A DNA stretch of 64,000 nt from contig OX637801.1 in the NCBI GenBank assembly GCA_951802425.1, positions 1,302,001 to 1,366,000 of the forward strand. The letters run 5' to 3'. How positions within the stretch are numbered: the first letter of the stretch is position 1; each line of letters opens with the position of its first letter. The translations under genes and the position numbers were made by a program. Source of the stretch: Clavaria fumosa. Lineage: Eukaryota; Basidiomycota; Agaricomycetes; Agaricales; Clavariaceae. The notes under the pieces are model-generated. The model did no database searches. It worked only from the letters and a program-made list of their open reading frames with translations, and had not been told where the DNA came from. This document shows positions 1-11,757 of this stretch, in pieces.

Positions 1-211
1 GCTGCTTTCGGACGCCCCGCCACCCCCAGCAGCGTCAGCGCCGCTGCCCGAGAGCCCGCTTGGCCCGCTGCCCGACGCGATCAGCGCGGACCTCGTCGCG
101 CAGGAGGTGGACGCGCTGCGCGAGCAGCGCCCTGGCATGGTGGGAGGCCTCCAACAGCTGTCCCTGATCTACGGTGTGCTTGTGCTCGCGCTGACGGAGC
201 GCGGGGGGTAA
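1..211 (+). CDS. 3' end of an unidentified protein-coding gene
   Basis: An open frame enters from the left edge (first full codon at position 2) and stops at the TAA at 209-211, giving the last 69 residues. The visible part starts with a Pro/Ala-rich stretch, then a short charged helix-like segment (EVDALREQRPGM), and ends with a hydrophobic patch (LIYGVLVLAL) just before the stop. A C-terminal hydrophobic tail could mean a membrane anchor, but the piece is too short to decide. Codons are GC-rich at third positions, as expected of a real exon. I do not recognise the family. Confidence 0.5.
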   Translation, partial: LLSDAPPPPAASAPLPESPLGPLPDAISADLVAQEVDALREQRPGMVGGLQQLSLIYGVLVLALTERGG

Positions 212-1545
212 ATTGTCTTTTGGGGAATGATTTATTTCTCCGGTGTCATTGAAGACGGTGGTGACATATACCGTATTTATCCACGAGCTTTTTACAACAA
301 CTGTAACATTGTCCCAGGTACGTCAGCGACGACCTCGTTACTACGCCTGCAGTTTGACAGACAATTATGCACCGCCCTTGTAGTGACTGGTGATGACCAT
401 GAATATTGCATACGATGACTGTCGGCAGGGCCCTTTCCCACCATTTATGACGAGCCGTGAGTCTCTAATCCCCATACGTTCCGTTGTATACACCCGTCGC
501 TCGTTTTCGCTGGTTTCTTGTCTTGTCTTGACCCTGTTGAACATTCAGAACCTCAACCACAGAACAGATTCCTTTGATTTTTTACAGAGGCATTCTCCTT
601 TTCCAAAGGACTTGTCTTGTCTGAGCGAGACACTGACTGCAACGCACAACGCCGGCGATGAAAGGCAGCCCGCACCCATTCTTTTTCGCACGACAGGTCG
701 TCGTACGCGATCATCTCGCGCCGTCGCAGGTGCATCGGTTGTCCACGTCGTCGCCCTCCAGGTCGCCCCTGGTGCCCGCGTCGGCAGCAGCCGCCCCGCC
801 TGACAGCGAGCCTGCATGAACAGGTGCAAACATGAGTGGGGTGCGCGGGCGCGCGACGGGCATCCCAGAGCCTTCGAGTTGGCCGGGGACTGGCCACTCC
901 GGCGCATTGATGCCCGGCACACCTACGCCGTCACCACCACCAGTAGCCGTCGTGGGTATGGGCGGCCGCCCCGTCATCCCGCCCCGACCGCCTCTGTTGT
1001 ACAGCAGCGACGCGTGTGCGGAGGGGGCGGGCACGGACTTGGAATGCGTCTCGCCAGCCGACCCGTTGCTACCAGCAACGCGTGTGCGGAGGGGGCGGGC
1101 ACGGACGTGTGGAACGTGGCGCGCCAGCCGACCCGTTGCTACCAGCGCCGCCGCCTGCGGCCGCGTTCGTCGATCCCGCCCGGCCCTGGCGGGATGGACA
1201 CTGACAGGTTGGATGGCCGCGCCGGGGGCACCCTTTTTCTTGGAAGGGCTGTCCACAGAACCGGTCAGCAGGCTCCCGTACTCGCCTCTCCGGCGCCACC
1301 CCGCCTGCAGGCATGTAGCTCGTCGATACTACAATTTACAGTAACGCAGATCACATGGTATAAACGACAAACCTGCACATGGTTATCCACTTTCATCACA
1401 CCTCGGCGGGCAAGCGCAGCGAGGGTGGGAGGATCCAAATAATACGCATAGCATAGCACAGGTCAACCACAACTGTAGCGTAGTACAGGTTAACTGCAAT
1501 TACAAAATAGTATTTACATCTACCGCAAATTCTACGCCTACCTTC
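212..1545. other. Intergenic region without a supported gene
   Basis: Over 1.3 kb lie between the left-edge gene and the 3' end of RIB3. GC-rich frames are open on both strands between about 700 and 1350, but they overlap, are Pro/Gly/Arg-rich in every frame, and show no conserved motif. The only clear structure is a two-copy tandem repeat at 1010-1146. An undetected gene of low complexity cannot be excluded. Confidence 0.5.
1010..1146. repeat. Two-copy tandem repeat of about 68 bp
   Basis: The string CGTGTGCGGAGGGGGCGGGC starts in both copies, and both end with CCAGCCGACCCGTTGCTACC. The units run about 1010-1076 and 1078-1146. The middles differ slightly, so this is a diverging minisatellite-like duplication. 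Confidence 0.8.
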
Positions 1546-2447
1546 CTATTCGACATGTACGCCATTGGCCCTGTTCCGCATCATCTGTGCGAGCATTTCC
1601 ACGCTGATCATCCTCAGCCCCCATTTGTCAGCGAATGCGCGACAGTCGTCGCGTCGCGCCATTGTCCCCTCCACATCGTCGTTGACGATCTCGCATAATA
1701 GGCCCGCTAAAGGTAGGTTCGTAAGCCTGCAGAGATCGACCGCGCTCTCAGTGTGCCCTCTGCGTTTGAGCACGCCTCCGTTGCACGACCGGAGCGGGAC
1801 CATGTGGCCCGGTCTGGTGAAGTCCGATGGTGAAGAAGTGGAGGATGCGAGGGAACGTGCTGTCAGCGCCCGGTCATGGGCTGATATCCCAGTTGTTGTA
1901 CCTGTTCATAGAGCATAAATCACATGGGGATCGGTATTCACGGGGTAGATCCGTACCATGCTTGTAATCAACTGTCACCGCATAGGCCGTCCGATGGCGA
2001 TCCTGGTTCTCAGAAACCATCATTGGTATCTGTAGAATGTCTAGTTTTTCTCCTGGAAGAGCTATGCAAACGTAGCCGCTACGGATTGTCAACGTGCAGT
2101 AGGCAGAGCGGATATGGTTCTACTGACCTCGTGTGCTTGATCATCCAGGCCATCTTCTCTGTAGTGCACATGCTCGCAGCGCATATGAGATCGCCCTCGT
2201 TTTCGCGATTCTCATCATCCATCACGACCAGAAACTCGCCCCTAGCAAATGCAGCTAAGGCGTCGCCCATTGAGTCGAATGCGAAAGCCGTCCGTGTCGG
2301 AGGGTGTTGCACCATAGTGGGTGCTCTGGATTGGGGTAAGCTCTCAGGAGAAACGTTCGAGAGCAGAGCGGGCGAAGCTGTCCGTTCATAGAATGCCTTC
2401 GGATGGACAGTAAGTGGTTGGGCACGAAGTAATGCGACAGGTGGCAT
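1546..2447 (-). CDS. RIB3: 3,4-dihydroxy-2-butanone-4-phosphate synthase
   Basis: The enzyme converts ribulose 5-phosphate to dihydroxybutanone phosphate and formate, the four-carbon unit of riboflavin. Exons are 2447-2128, 2078-1957 and 1901-1546 with two short GT-AG introns. The joins restore [10 protein letters not shown] and DYKHGTTTGIS, both family signatures. The acidic metal-binding loop [10 protein letters not shown] lies near residue 77, and RPGHMVPLR and [13 protein letters not shown] are present, so the active site looks intact. The protein is 265 residues from the first ATG. Family members are usually about 210-230 residues, so the ATG at 2315 (residue 45, MVQHPP) is an equally good or better start. 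The gene is divergent from the phosphate carrier across about 320 bp. Confidence 0.95.
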
Positions 2448-2613
2448 TTAAAAAGAGGGAAGGCGCCAACCAGACGCGTTCCAACAGATGGTATAAATAC
2501 AAAGGTCTTAGGAGTTGCTCAGCATGCTGAGATCATTGCCACATGTCTGCGTCAGCGTGACGGCTGAGTCATTCGAACCAAGCCAAACCAGCTCATGCTT
2601 TCTTCGGAATCTT

Positions 2614-2642
2614 CGGCTCGGCTCGGCTCGGCTCGGCTCGGC
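2614..2642. repeat. CGGCT pentanucleotide microsatellite between divergent genes
   Basis: Five to six perfect tandem copies of CGGCT lie in the 318-bp region (2448-2765) between the divergent RIB3 and phosphate-carrier start codons. The rest of that region holds no gene and presumably carries both promoters. Confidence 0.85.
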
Positions 2643-2765
2643 CAACCGCTGTCAAAAATTTCCGACTGCCTCAACGGCGACGACGACGAGCAAGACTCCG
2701 CAAAGCCATTCTTTGGACAGGTTGTCCTCTAACGCTTAGATATAGACTTATAGCCACTTCTGACA

Positions 2766-3950
2766 ATGTCTTCATTTACCACCAACGGCAAATGGGATGC
2801 CAGGTATGCCAGCGTTTGCTTTCCTTGGCCACAGTAATTTGACCTTCACTCCTTCACTCAAAGGTATCTAGGTCCTGTGCCCCACGATTTCTCGTATTAC
2901 TCCAAATGCATGCTGGGCGGCGTTTTAGCGTGCGGTCTCACCCACGCCGGCATCACACCACTCGATGTTGCAAAATGTAACATGCAGGCAAGTCCGCTTC
3001 GTCCATCCCGATATATGCGCCCTTCTTCGCTCACCCACTGCTTTGCAGGTCAACCCTAAAAAATACACTGGCCTTTCGTCCGGGCTAAAGCTCCTCATCA
3101 AAGAAGAGGGCGCTACTGGCATATGGAAAGGGTTCGGTCCCACCCTCGTCGGCTACTCCCTCCAGGGCATGTTCAAGTATGGTCTGTACGAAATCTTCAA
3201 AGACTACTACTCCAACCTCGCCGGAGAAGAGGCGTCCGAGAAGTACAAGCCCGCCATCTGGCTTGCTGGCTCCGCTTCCGCCGAGGTTTTCGCCGACATC
3301 GCCCTCTGCCCTCTGGAGATGACCAAGGTCAAGATCCAGACAAGCCCGACAGGAAGCTTCCCCGTCCCATTCATGGCCGCTATAAAAGAGATGCGCAGAA
3401 CTCGCGCAGATACCAGATACCCATTTGGCTCTCTAATCCCTCTATGGTCGCGGCAAGTCAGTGTGCAGAGACCCTCTAGATGCCCGAGTCTAACGCAGCA
3501 CCCGTTCTAGATTCCCTATACCATGGCCAAGTTCTTCTTCTTCGAGAAGATTGTTCAGCTATTCTATACCCATGTGTTCACCGAGCCGAAATCATCGTAC
3601 GGCAAGGGCACCCAGCTTGGGGTAACTTTCGCCTCCGGCTACCTCGCCGGCGTCGTCTGCGCCGTCGTCTCGCACCCCGCGGACTCGCTCGTATCCCTGC
3701 TCGGAAAATCTGAGAACAAGGGCAAGAACCTCGGAACGATCGCCAAGGAGGTCGGTTTCGTCGGACTCGCGACCAAGGGATTGGGCACTAGGGTGATCAT
3801 GATCGGCACCCTGACAGGTTCGTTTCTATGTTCCTGTCTATCTCAGTTGAATGTTCCGGGCTGAGTTGTTCTCGATGAACAGGCTTCCAGTGGTGGATCT
3901 ATGACACCTTCAAAACAGCCTTCGGAATGGGTACCACTGGTGGCAAGTGA
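2766..3950 (+). CDS. PIC2: Mitochondrial phosphate carrier (SLC25A3/Pic2 type)
   Basis: This is a six-helix inner-membrane carrier that imports phosphate, and possibly copper as in yeast Pic2. Exons are 2766-2803, 2864-2987, 3049-3456, 3511-3817 and 3883-3950, giving 314 residues, a normal family length. The first two repeats keep the carrier signatures PLDVAK and PLEMTK. The third reads HPADSLV, the usual degenerate form in phosphate carriers. GFGPTLVGYSLQGMFKYG and RQIPYTMAKF are diagnostic of the phosphate-carrier branch. Intron 2 (2988-3048) begins with GC in the context CAG|GCAAGT. It must be removed to join NMQ to VNPKKY, so it is a clear GC-AG intron. Assignment to Pic2 rather than Mir1 is by resemblance only. 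Confidence 0.95.
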
Positions 3951-4890
3951 GCAAGCGCCCTCGGAACATTACAAGCTCATGAGGATCTTCGGCAACGCAA
4001 ATTTATCGTGACGGACGTTTCCGACGCGACTCCATCATCAGGTCGTTCTAAATGATTCTTACACCAGCCGTAATACCAATAGATGCGAAATTTTCGCGAG
4101 TCTGGAATTTTCGCGATCACCGTGGCCCAGTCATCGTTGACACCAGGCATGCGGTTTTGAGCAGAAAACCCTCTAAACGTATTTGATTGATGGGCGCGAT
4201 CCGTTGCCCGCAACCATCCCGTGTGCATTCATCAGAGCATCAGCATCAGGGCCATAGACGATGCGTCATAAACCCTCGTCAAGCGTTTGCCTCGTACGGT
4301 TTCGGAAGCTCCGTGTATGTCGCCTATGTCGTGTATGGGAATCCTGAGGTATGTGCATGTGGTAGTCATGTCCAGGGCGTTGTTCTCGTTGATGGCGTCA
4401 TGATAAATGGCAGCTTCTGATGAAGCGTAGGCTATGATTGCAATCTCGTCGTATTTGAGAGTGAGAATGAGACAGTACAGAGATAGCTTTGTGAGCTACG
4501 GATGTTTCCAACGCCGAGTGTCCGCAAAGCTCCAGCACATATATACATTGGAGTTTCAACAATTCTGCACCAGCTGAGTCGACGAAATGGTGACTTGATT
4601 TCATCGAGCGAATACCGTATTGAACACATCAGTTTCTCATCGCCCGTCTCGCCATTGTTTCTGTCGACGGTATTGCCGACACGTGTGGCTTGCGCTTGCT
4701 CCAGCAGCCGAAGCGTGAATGGTCTCAGTGGTGCCGGCAATCGTTTCAGCACGGGCACAGCCCATCACTGTGCACTGTGCGAAAGCTGCTCTAAATTCCT
4801 GTGCATGACTTCGCAGCTCCCCTAGTCTTCAACGGTCGCTCCTCTAGGCTTGAACCGTCTCCATCTGCCCGTAGTATCCATCTTCGCGAG
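3951..4890. other. Intergenic region, no feature seen
   Basis: About 940 bp separate the phosphate carrier and the next plus-strand gene. Only short unrelated frames occur on both strands and no RNA gene signature is evident. It presumably contains the terminator of the carrier and the promoter of the following gene. Confidence 0.5.
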
Positions 4891-6779
4891 ATGAGCCTTG
4901 ACAAGAATCTGTTCACCCTGCTCCTCACGCCAAATGCGAAGGATCCTGACGTCGTGGATCTGGCAGATCCCTCGGGCGTCGTCCACTACTGGAAACGACG
5001 GGTCCAAGGGCCAGTTTACAGAGCTGAGCTGTACGGTGCGTATTTAATATCGGGACTATCCTTAAGTCGTACACTGAGAATTGGCTCACAGAACCGGTGT
5101 CGGAGTCGCTTCTTGCGTCCGCGTCCGCACCCCATTCGACGAGCAAATACAAGACATTAGAGCTGTACAACCCCACCAGCGTCGTCCCACTCAAGTTCAC
5201 GGGCATTTTATCCTTCCGATGGTCCTTCAAATGGGAGGAGTGAGCGTCTTTCCATTCCTGCCTGTCTCATATGATGCGCGTTTTGTGTGTCATTGCCGAG
5301 ACTAGTTCTTCTGATCAGGGCAACACAGGCATGAATTTGAGTGGAGACGCGAAGCGTGCTACATGATTCGCAAGCCCGACCCTCAGGTCCTCGTCGCGAT
5401 CACGAAGGAGCCACCAGGACGGATCAAGACGCGGTCCGTGCAAATCCTGGACTACAACCTTAATCGGTGCGTTGTTCCCATCCCCAAAGCCCAGGCTTAC
5501 ATGTGTGTAAGCGCCGGGGTTCCTGAGCCATGCTGACTTGTCGGGCCGGTGCGCCAACCCCCCTCCGTGTAGCTTTGACATCGAGGACCGGAAAGGCCTC
5601 GAGATCGTCATCCTCATGGCTCTCCTGACATTCCAGGATTCGAACGAGGGGTATCATTCCGAGCCCAGTCCTTCCATCTCCCTGGCCGATGTGCTGCCCC
5701 GCGCGAAATCTCCCTCACCGCCACCGCCACCTCCGTCTGCCCCAACAAATATAGGCAAGGTCGTGGAGGCACAGGCGGCCAAGGGGGAAGCCAATGAGGT
5801 GGAGGTAGGAGACGACGGCAGCGCAGAAGACTACGCGATGTACTGTTTGAATTTGCTACATGTACGCATCTGCTTCGTTGATCTTGCGACTGGGAAGTAT
5901 GTTCTGAGCGACGGTTTTTTCAAGGACGACGCGTTGCTGTTCATCATCATCCGTTCTGCGGAGACCATGTTTGTCCCAAAGGTTCTTGAAGTTGTCCATC
6001 AAACGATCCGACTTCGGCATAGAGCGGGTAAGCCGTGGATGCCCTTTTAGCCACTCCTCAGCGCTGATTGTCACGGTATCCTCAAGGCCTCTCTGACGAC
6101 CTGCACACCTACATCACGACAGATTCTGGGGCATCTGGAAAACGTCCGAAGCGGATAAATTTGGATGACGACGTGTTCGACAAGAAATACAAGCCGCCCC
6201 CAGAGCTCACTGTACACCTCAGCAAGATACCCATGCCCGAGCTCGAGCCGAAATCCAGTGTGAAGCCCAGCAGTAGTACTAGGAGGAAAGAGAGTGACCA
6301 CAAGGGCAAGGGCAAGGAAGACAAAGGCAAGGGCAGGGAAGACAAAGGCAAGAAGAAAAAGTCCCAGCCGAAAGGTGCGAGTGACGCCTAACCCCCCATT
6401 CGCAACTACGAGGGTCCACCCTGGTCTGCCCGAAACCAGCTCAACCCTCCTACCCCACACAGTGTCTACCGACTCCATTGAAGACGTGCCAAGTCCTGTT
6501 AATCCCCACTACTCTCCTTTGACACCACCTGCCACGCCACACCCGTATCCTTATGCTCATAACCCATATTCGCATCCCTATGTGTACGGTGTACCCCCTC
6601 TACTTCCACCGCCCGGCGCACCGCAGCTGCTCTACCCGCCTCACCCTCCTCCCCATGCGCAACCGCCACCGTCGCCGTACCGCCCGCCGTATCTGATCCC
6701 GTCGCCGCACCTCCCGCCGTCACCGCGACTGCCGCCTTCGCCGTCATCTCCATATCAGGGTATCTGGCCTCATCAGTAA
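4891..6779 (+). CDS. Uncharacterised basidiomycete protein, possible Tubby/LURP-like barrel
   Basis: Exons are 4891-5035, 5092-5239, 5329-5466, 5573-5861, 5925-6027, 6087-6374 and 6463-6779, giving 475 residues in a single continuous frame. The first 180 residues alternate short beta-like segments (LSFRWSFKWEEHEFEWRRE, MIRKPDPQVLVAITKEPP, RTRSVQILDYNLNRF) and end in a hydrophobic helix-like stretch (GLEIVILMALLTFQ). That order resembles the membrane-binding Tubby/LURP/scramblase barrel with its central C-terminal helix, but this is inference from pattern only. Residues about 190-240 are Pro-rich and acidic. A Lys/Gly/Asp repeat (KGKGKEDKGKG) follows near residue 350. The last 105 residues are a Pro/Tyr/His-rich tail likely to be disordered. 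I recall similar unannotated proteins in Agaricomycetes but know no function. Confidence 0.85.
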
Positions 6780-8469
6780 TTGGCTGGAACGCTGCGTTCA
6801 ATTTCAAGGATATTTTCAAAGCGCTGTGACATTTTTTGTCCTGGAAACATTCTGAACCATCATACGATACCTCGTTACTCAATCGCCACTGCATGTGGAT
6901 TTTTAAAATTACATTAGACGTCATTGCTTGTAAGTTCTCAGGTGCACGGGGAGCCGTCAACTGTCGGCAATTTTCAACTTCCAAACAAGTGCATTTGCCA
7001 CCAACGCTTTTAGGTGCTGGGTTGTACCGCCGGTCAAATTACCCACACGAGCGTTTACAGATTTACGCCATTTATCTGAGCGACAGGCGCGCGCGGGGCT
7101 GTCAACGTCAGGAATGTAATACGTCAACAGATCTACAAGGGTGCAAGTCTGCTGGAGCCCTTGACATGAGAAAAAATCACCTATTTGTACCCGGCGCCGC
7201 ATATCCGATATGTAGCCATGCGTTTGGGACACACGCCACACAATGTACGAGAACGAGACCGCCAGCATGTCGTCACGAGCCCCAATGTTCATCAGAGAAG
7301 ACGGTTGGGGGCTTGGCCGTGTACACAGTATTGCAAACTTCAATGCGGTCTCTTTATGTCTCGGGTCCGAATACACGGAGTGGTGACGAGCACCAGAACA
7401 GCTTGATACAGATCCCATCCAGTTCCGAGCCGACTTTGTCTGATCGCTGACGTGGGAGACTGGACGGACATGTTGTGGCGGCTCAGTTGCTCGCTCACGT
7501 CTTCAAAAAACAAACAGAGGAGGAAAAAAGATCCGGCTAGGAGGAGATAGCGAAAGGGCGGGGGCGAGATAATGATGAGAGATGTGATTTTGGCGAGGTC
7601 GACGCTGATGTCAGTCGTCTGGTCAACCAGGCCTAGGTGGTGTGTACACACAGCAGGGCGAGGTAAGGCACACAGGGCCAACACAAGCCTCCAAAGTGGG
7701 CGCGTCTCCTTTTTCTCCGTCTCCGTTTTCTGCTTTTGTGCGTGTGCGGCCTCATTTGCTGTACGTTTGTGGGTTTTTTTCCCATCGCTCTCCAATCGAT
7801 GGAAGAACTGTGGAAGATCCACGTCCGGCGGTGCTTGATTGTAGAACATCCCACGGGGTGCGACCACATGCAACCCTTTCACAGCTTGTCCACGCGCAGA
7901 TACGGCTTTTGGGCGTATCTCTCTTGTCAGGTTCTTGTACCTGGGTTGGAGTGGGGATTTGGAAGAAGATAAGTAATCCCCCGCACGTAAGTCTTTAAGG
8001 ATAAGCGCGCGGGGCACAAGACTGCCCGGGCCCTCTTCGCGCATGTCCAACGTTTATGGTCAAGCTCCGGTCGTTCCCACACCCAACTTTTTTTTTTTTT
8101 GAGATGATGGTAGTAGGTATATTTGTGTGCTTGCAATCAAGGGCTGACGAGATTGTGTACATGGGTTGAGAGCCCGTAAGCGTCAAGAGCAGCTGAACGC
8201 AGAGGTGAAAATTTGGGACAGGAAGAAAGACGAGCGTATGGACCTCGCAGGTCAATGTCTTTTAAATAGAGTCGTAGTCGTATGGATTTTTCTGTGCAGA
8301 TAATGTCATATGCATGAGAATTGATGTCGAGTCGATGCCGTGCGGAAAGTAAAACACAACGAAAAATCCCAACCAAAAGAAAAAAAAGAATTCGAAAGCA
8401 AGAAGGACAAGGAAGAGTCACGGTGAGGGTGACGATGGCTAGGGCTTGTAAAAAAAAAATAAGTAGGGC
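6780..8469. other. Long convergent intergenic region
   Basis: About 1.7 kb lie between the 3' ends of two convergent genes. It contains a T tract at 8090-8101 and several A/T-rich patches. Open frames here start at non-ATG codons or lack any recognisable motif, so I annotate no gene. It is unusually long for a convergent gap in this window and could hide a non-coding transcript. Confidence 0.45.
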
Positions 8470-10101
8470 CTAGTTTGTGCCAGAGATCTCGATGAGGCTG
8501 CGCCAGGTGCGCGGCTTGGGCTGTGCGCCCTTGCGCGTCTCGAGCTCGGGTATCTTGAAGTCGTCGCTCCAGTCAATGAAGCTGACGTCACAATACAGCG
8601 GCGAGGGTGAGGGCGTTGCTGTCGTCGGTGTCATGCTCGGCGTCGTCGTCAGCGGCGGCAGCAGCAGCGGTGACGACCACGACTGGTACGACTCGGGCGA
8701 CCGCAGCAGACGCGGCGCAACGCAGATCCGTGGCGCAAGCGCGGCGAGCTCCTCTTCCTCCTCTTCCTCCTCTTCCCCCTCTTCATAGTCATCCTCTGCC
8801 TCTGCGTCTTCCACGCCGTCGTCCTCTTCGAGCTCCTCGAGCTCCGGCTCGAAATCGCTGGGGCCAGGTATGAAGCAGCTCGGGACGTGCACTTGCACTT
8901 CGGGCGCTCTCAGCCCGTTCTCCGAGTACATCGAGACGAAGTCCTCCGACATGGCTCGGCGGCGGCAGGGGCCGCGATCGTAAGCGGGATAACAATCACT
9001 ATCGTCATATTTATCTTCATCTTCCTCGTCATCGTCAAACATGCTCATGAAGCTCCGCGGGCGTGTAGGGCTGGTTGGGATGGGGATGGTGGTAGGTGAG
9101 CTGAGGGAGAAGGCGCTCCGTGGGAATGATAGTTTCGACGATTGGCCTTCCAGCATCGCTAATGCGTTGAAGCGATGCTTTGTACGGGTGAAGGTTGATG
9201 CCGTCCGTTGTGAGTCCTGCCGGGAGACCACAGGCGGAGGTGGCGGAGGTGGTGGCGGTGGCGGTATGGGTAACAGCGCCGAGGGGAGGGTGCTCCAGCG
9301 GAAGGGGGAATGCAGAAATGGCACGAGCGCGGAGGAGCGCAGCGGCGGTAGGCTTGGCGGCTCGTCCGAGATGGGCTCCACCATCTCCGGCAGGATTGAG
9401 CGTGTTGAGTACATCGATGCGGAGCGAGAAGAGGGAGCGGAAGCGAGAGAAGTCGAGCAAGACGAAACTTGCTCAGCGATGGTGGGTAGCCCCAGCGGGG
9501 GGTTTGGCGGTGTGGGAAGTGGGGTTGACGGCGGGGGTTTGGCGAGGGGGAGCGACTCTATTGAGCGAAGGCTGTGTAGAGAACTGATGGAATCGCGGCG
9601 TTGACGCCGCCGGAGGGCGGTTGCAAAAACCAGGGGTGAGAGCGGCAAGTCAAGTGAACTTGGCTGAGTTGAGTTGCGTTTGAAAGCGGAGGGCCGATAT
9701 GAGAATTGGCTTTTTCGATATCGCGATCAACGAGCCTGTACTACCTTCGGGGTGGAGAACACTCACGAATAGCGCTCACGGGAGCTAGAAGTGGGTTTCC
9801 GCCGCTTGATGCTGACGCTGCGCAAGGACTGAGACTCGGCGAGATCGAGGGATAAGAATGAGCGGAATTCGGAGGAGTCTCGTTTTGGCTGGAGTGAGAG
9901 GTAGAAGGAGGACGACTCCTCTGAGAATCTGCTGACGAGGAGGGGGCGGTCGCTATCTGGCATACTCCCTCGCCGTTGACTCGGTTCGGCGTCTGGACTG
10001 GATAAGTCGTCGGTTGAATTCAAGAGTTGATGTGATAGGAATCCGGCGTTGAAGAAAGGTGAGTAAGTTGGGAACAGCATCTTCGGCATGGCATAGCACA
10101 T
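8470..10101 (-). CDS. Low-complexity acidic/proline-rich protein of unknown function
   Basis: Exon 1 is 10101-9767 and exon 2 is 9658-8470, separated by a 108-nt GT-AG intron, giving 507 residues. The 5' exon encodes a Ser-rich segment with MPDSDRPLLVSRFSEES. The second exon carries a run of eleven prolines, then RTKHRFNALAMLEGQ, a segment I have the impression is conserved among basidiomycete proteins. It also has two acidic stretches (FDDDEEDEDKYDD and a Glu run of about ten near 8755-8785) and a tail with FIDWSDDF. There are no membrane segments and no known domain. The protein is probably largely disordered and could be regulatory or nuclear. The 3' splice site (CCAAG) was chosen to keep frame; the exact join is the weakest part of the model. 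Confidence 0.75.
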
Positions 10102-11757
10102 GTATACGACGACGTTGCGAACGACGACGACAATGAAGAAGGCGGATTAGAACGAGGAGGAGAACCTGCCAGGGTAGGGAAAGGGGGAGGAGAGTAAGGG
10201 AGCAGAGCGGGGGTTATATATATAAGAGACGGACACTTTCCGTTCTTTGATGAGGGTCACATGATTATCACCTGATATGGCAATCATATATTTTAAATAG
10301 ACATAGCGGGAATTAAGCAATGGATAGATATTCGGGATATCTTGTCACGTAACTACTATAAAAGGTATCATTGTGTGATCATTGTTTGTCACAATTTTAA
10401 ATTAGTGAGCGACGCCAAAACACAATAAGCGAACCTGATCACAAAAGGGAAGGGAAGAGGAGAGAGGAGAGGAGATAGAAAAAAATAAACATTGAGCGCT
10501 GCGCCCAGCAATGGCGACGGCGATTGCAGTGCTATACAATGTTACTTATTGCAACCTTGGACCAACGGTATCGACAACAGCGACGCCTTGATTGATATTT
10601 CCGCTTCTCTTTTCGCCCACCCCAAAGGAAAAACCTGCTGCCCAGGGAAGGGAAGTTGGGGCGTGGCGTGGCGTCCGACTCGGTGGCGCTCAACGTGATC
10701 GTCCATGCCGCGGAGTAGTTCATGGTCGGTGACTCTCACGCCTGAAATGGGGTCTCGGCCGTGCGTGTGTGATGATGAGTCATGTCCGCGCCCCTGTCCA
10801 CCCAACTTGCATGGCAACATGGGAAAAGACCGCAAAGGAAGCCCTTCGCAGTCTGGTATCAGCGTTTTTTTTTAATTGTATGCAGTGAGCTGTGCTTCCC
10901 TAGCGTTGAATAGAATGCGATGGGCCCCGATTCCGTCGCAGCCTAATTGAAGTTCCTATTCGCTGTTGGTAAGTAGGTCGCTATGGAGAAAATGGAGAAG
11001 CCTAAGAGGCGTGTGGCGCTACACTCAACGGCTGCAGTAAACGTGGACTTGTGACTTTCACCTTCAAAATCACTCATCAAAAAAAAAAAAAAGGGCTTTC
11101 GTCTCCTCTGTTCGTCGTGCAAAAGAGAAGGCTGTGGTCAGTACTACTGCATTGCACTAAGACTAATTCTATTGCCTCGGTCCTCTCACCAGGGGTCGTC
11201 AGATCAACGTCGCATCTGACCATCACCACAATTTCAATCGTGAAACGCCGTCCCGCGGCCCTCGCAGCTACAATAACGCTCCGGTTAATACTTGGCCCGG
11301 CCGCGGGACAGTCCCGTATGGCAACGTTCAGTGTTCCTGAAGAAATCTCGTATGGCGACGTTCACCGATCACGAGGAAATCTCGCCCAGATTACGCCTAG
11401 GTCTGCGATCGACGGACGAGACGAGATCTCAGCCGAATCGCCCGTTCTTTCGCCTCTCCTCTCTCTTGGTGCACTATAGCGCGCTATGCTAGAATAAGTC
11501 GGTTTGCACGCCTGCGACATAACGGTCGATCTACAGAAGGTTTGTATTATTGATTGTTACTATCGGCTTCGGCCACCATAAGCGTATGTCGCACATGTAA
11601 ATTGAAACAACGAAGGTGAGAAAGGGAGAGAAAAAAGCAGACCCGAAGAAAAAACAAGCCGAAGAAAAACATTGGTGTCCACGGAAGATCATGCAATAAT
11701 GGGGTAAACAGAAGGTAAAAAAAAAACATCATAATCACATCGTCTGGTCAGCACCTC
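10102..11757. other. Intergenic region, promoter side of the 8470-10101 gene
   Basis: About 1.65 kb hold no supported gene. The stretch 10250-10400 is A/T-rich (a likely promoter). An A tract lies at about 11078-11091. A degenerate 34-bp tandem duplication lies at 11315-11382, with both units ending GAAATCT. Confidence 0.5.
11315..11382. repeat. Degenerate 34-bp tandem duplication
   Basis: Units 11315-11348 and 11349-11382 both begin CGTATGGC and end GAAATCT, with about seven differences between them. Confidence 0.6.

Noticed and set aside
711..1344. Overlapping long frames on both strands that might be a Pro/Gly-rich gene
   Set aside because: Several frames are open at once because of high GC content. 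None has a family motif or a convincing start, and a tandem repeat runs through them.
2560..2585. A TTCGAA-containing stretch resembling a tRNA T-arm
   Set aside because: No matching acceptor, D-arm or anticodon stem could be traced around it.
4525..4560. Resemblance to the 5' part of U6 snRNA (AGCACATATATACATTGGA)
   Set aside because: The ACAGAGA box and the rest of the U6 core are missing downstream, so the short match is likely chance.
7340..8050. A 236-codon frame on the minus strand in the convergent gap
   Set aside because: It opens at a TTG rather than ATG, its composition looks random, and it shows no motif.
9041..9604. A Gly-rich frame on the plus strand
   Set aside because: It is the exact antisense of the Pro-rich, Ser-rich coding exon 8470-9658.
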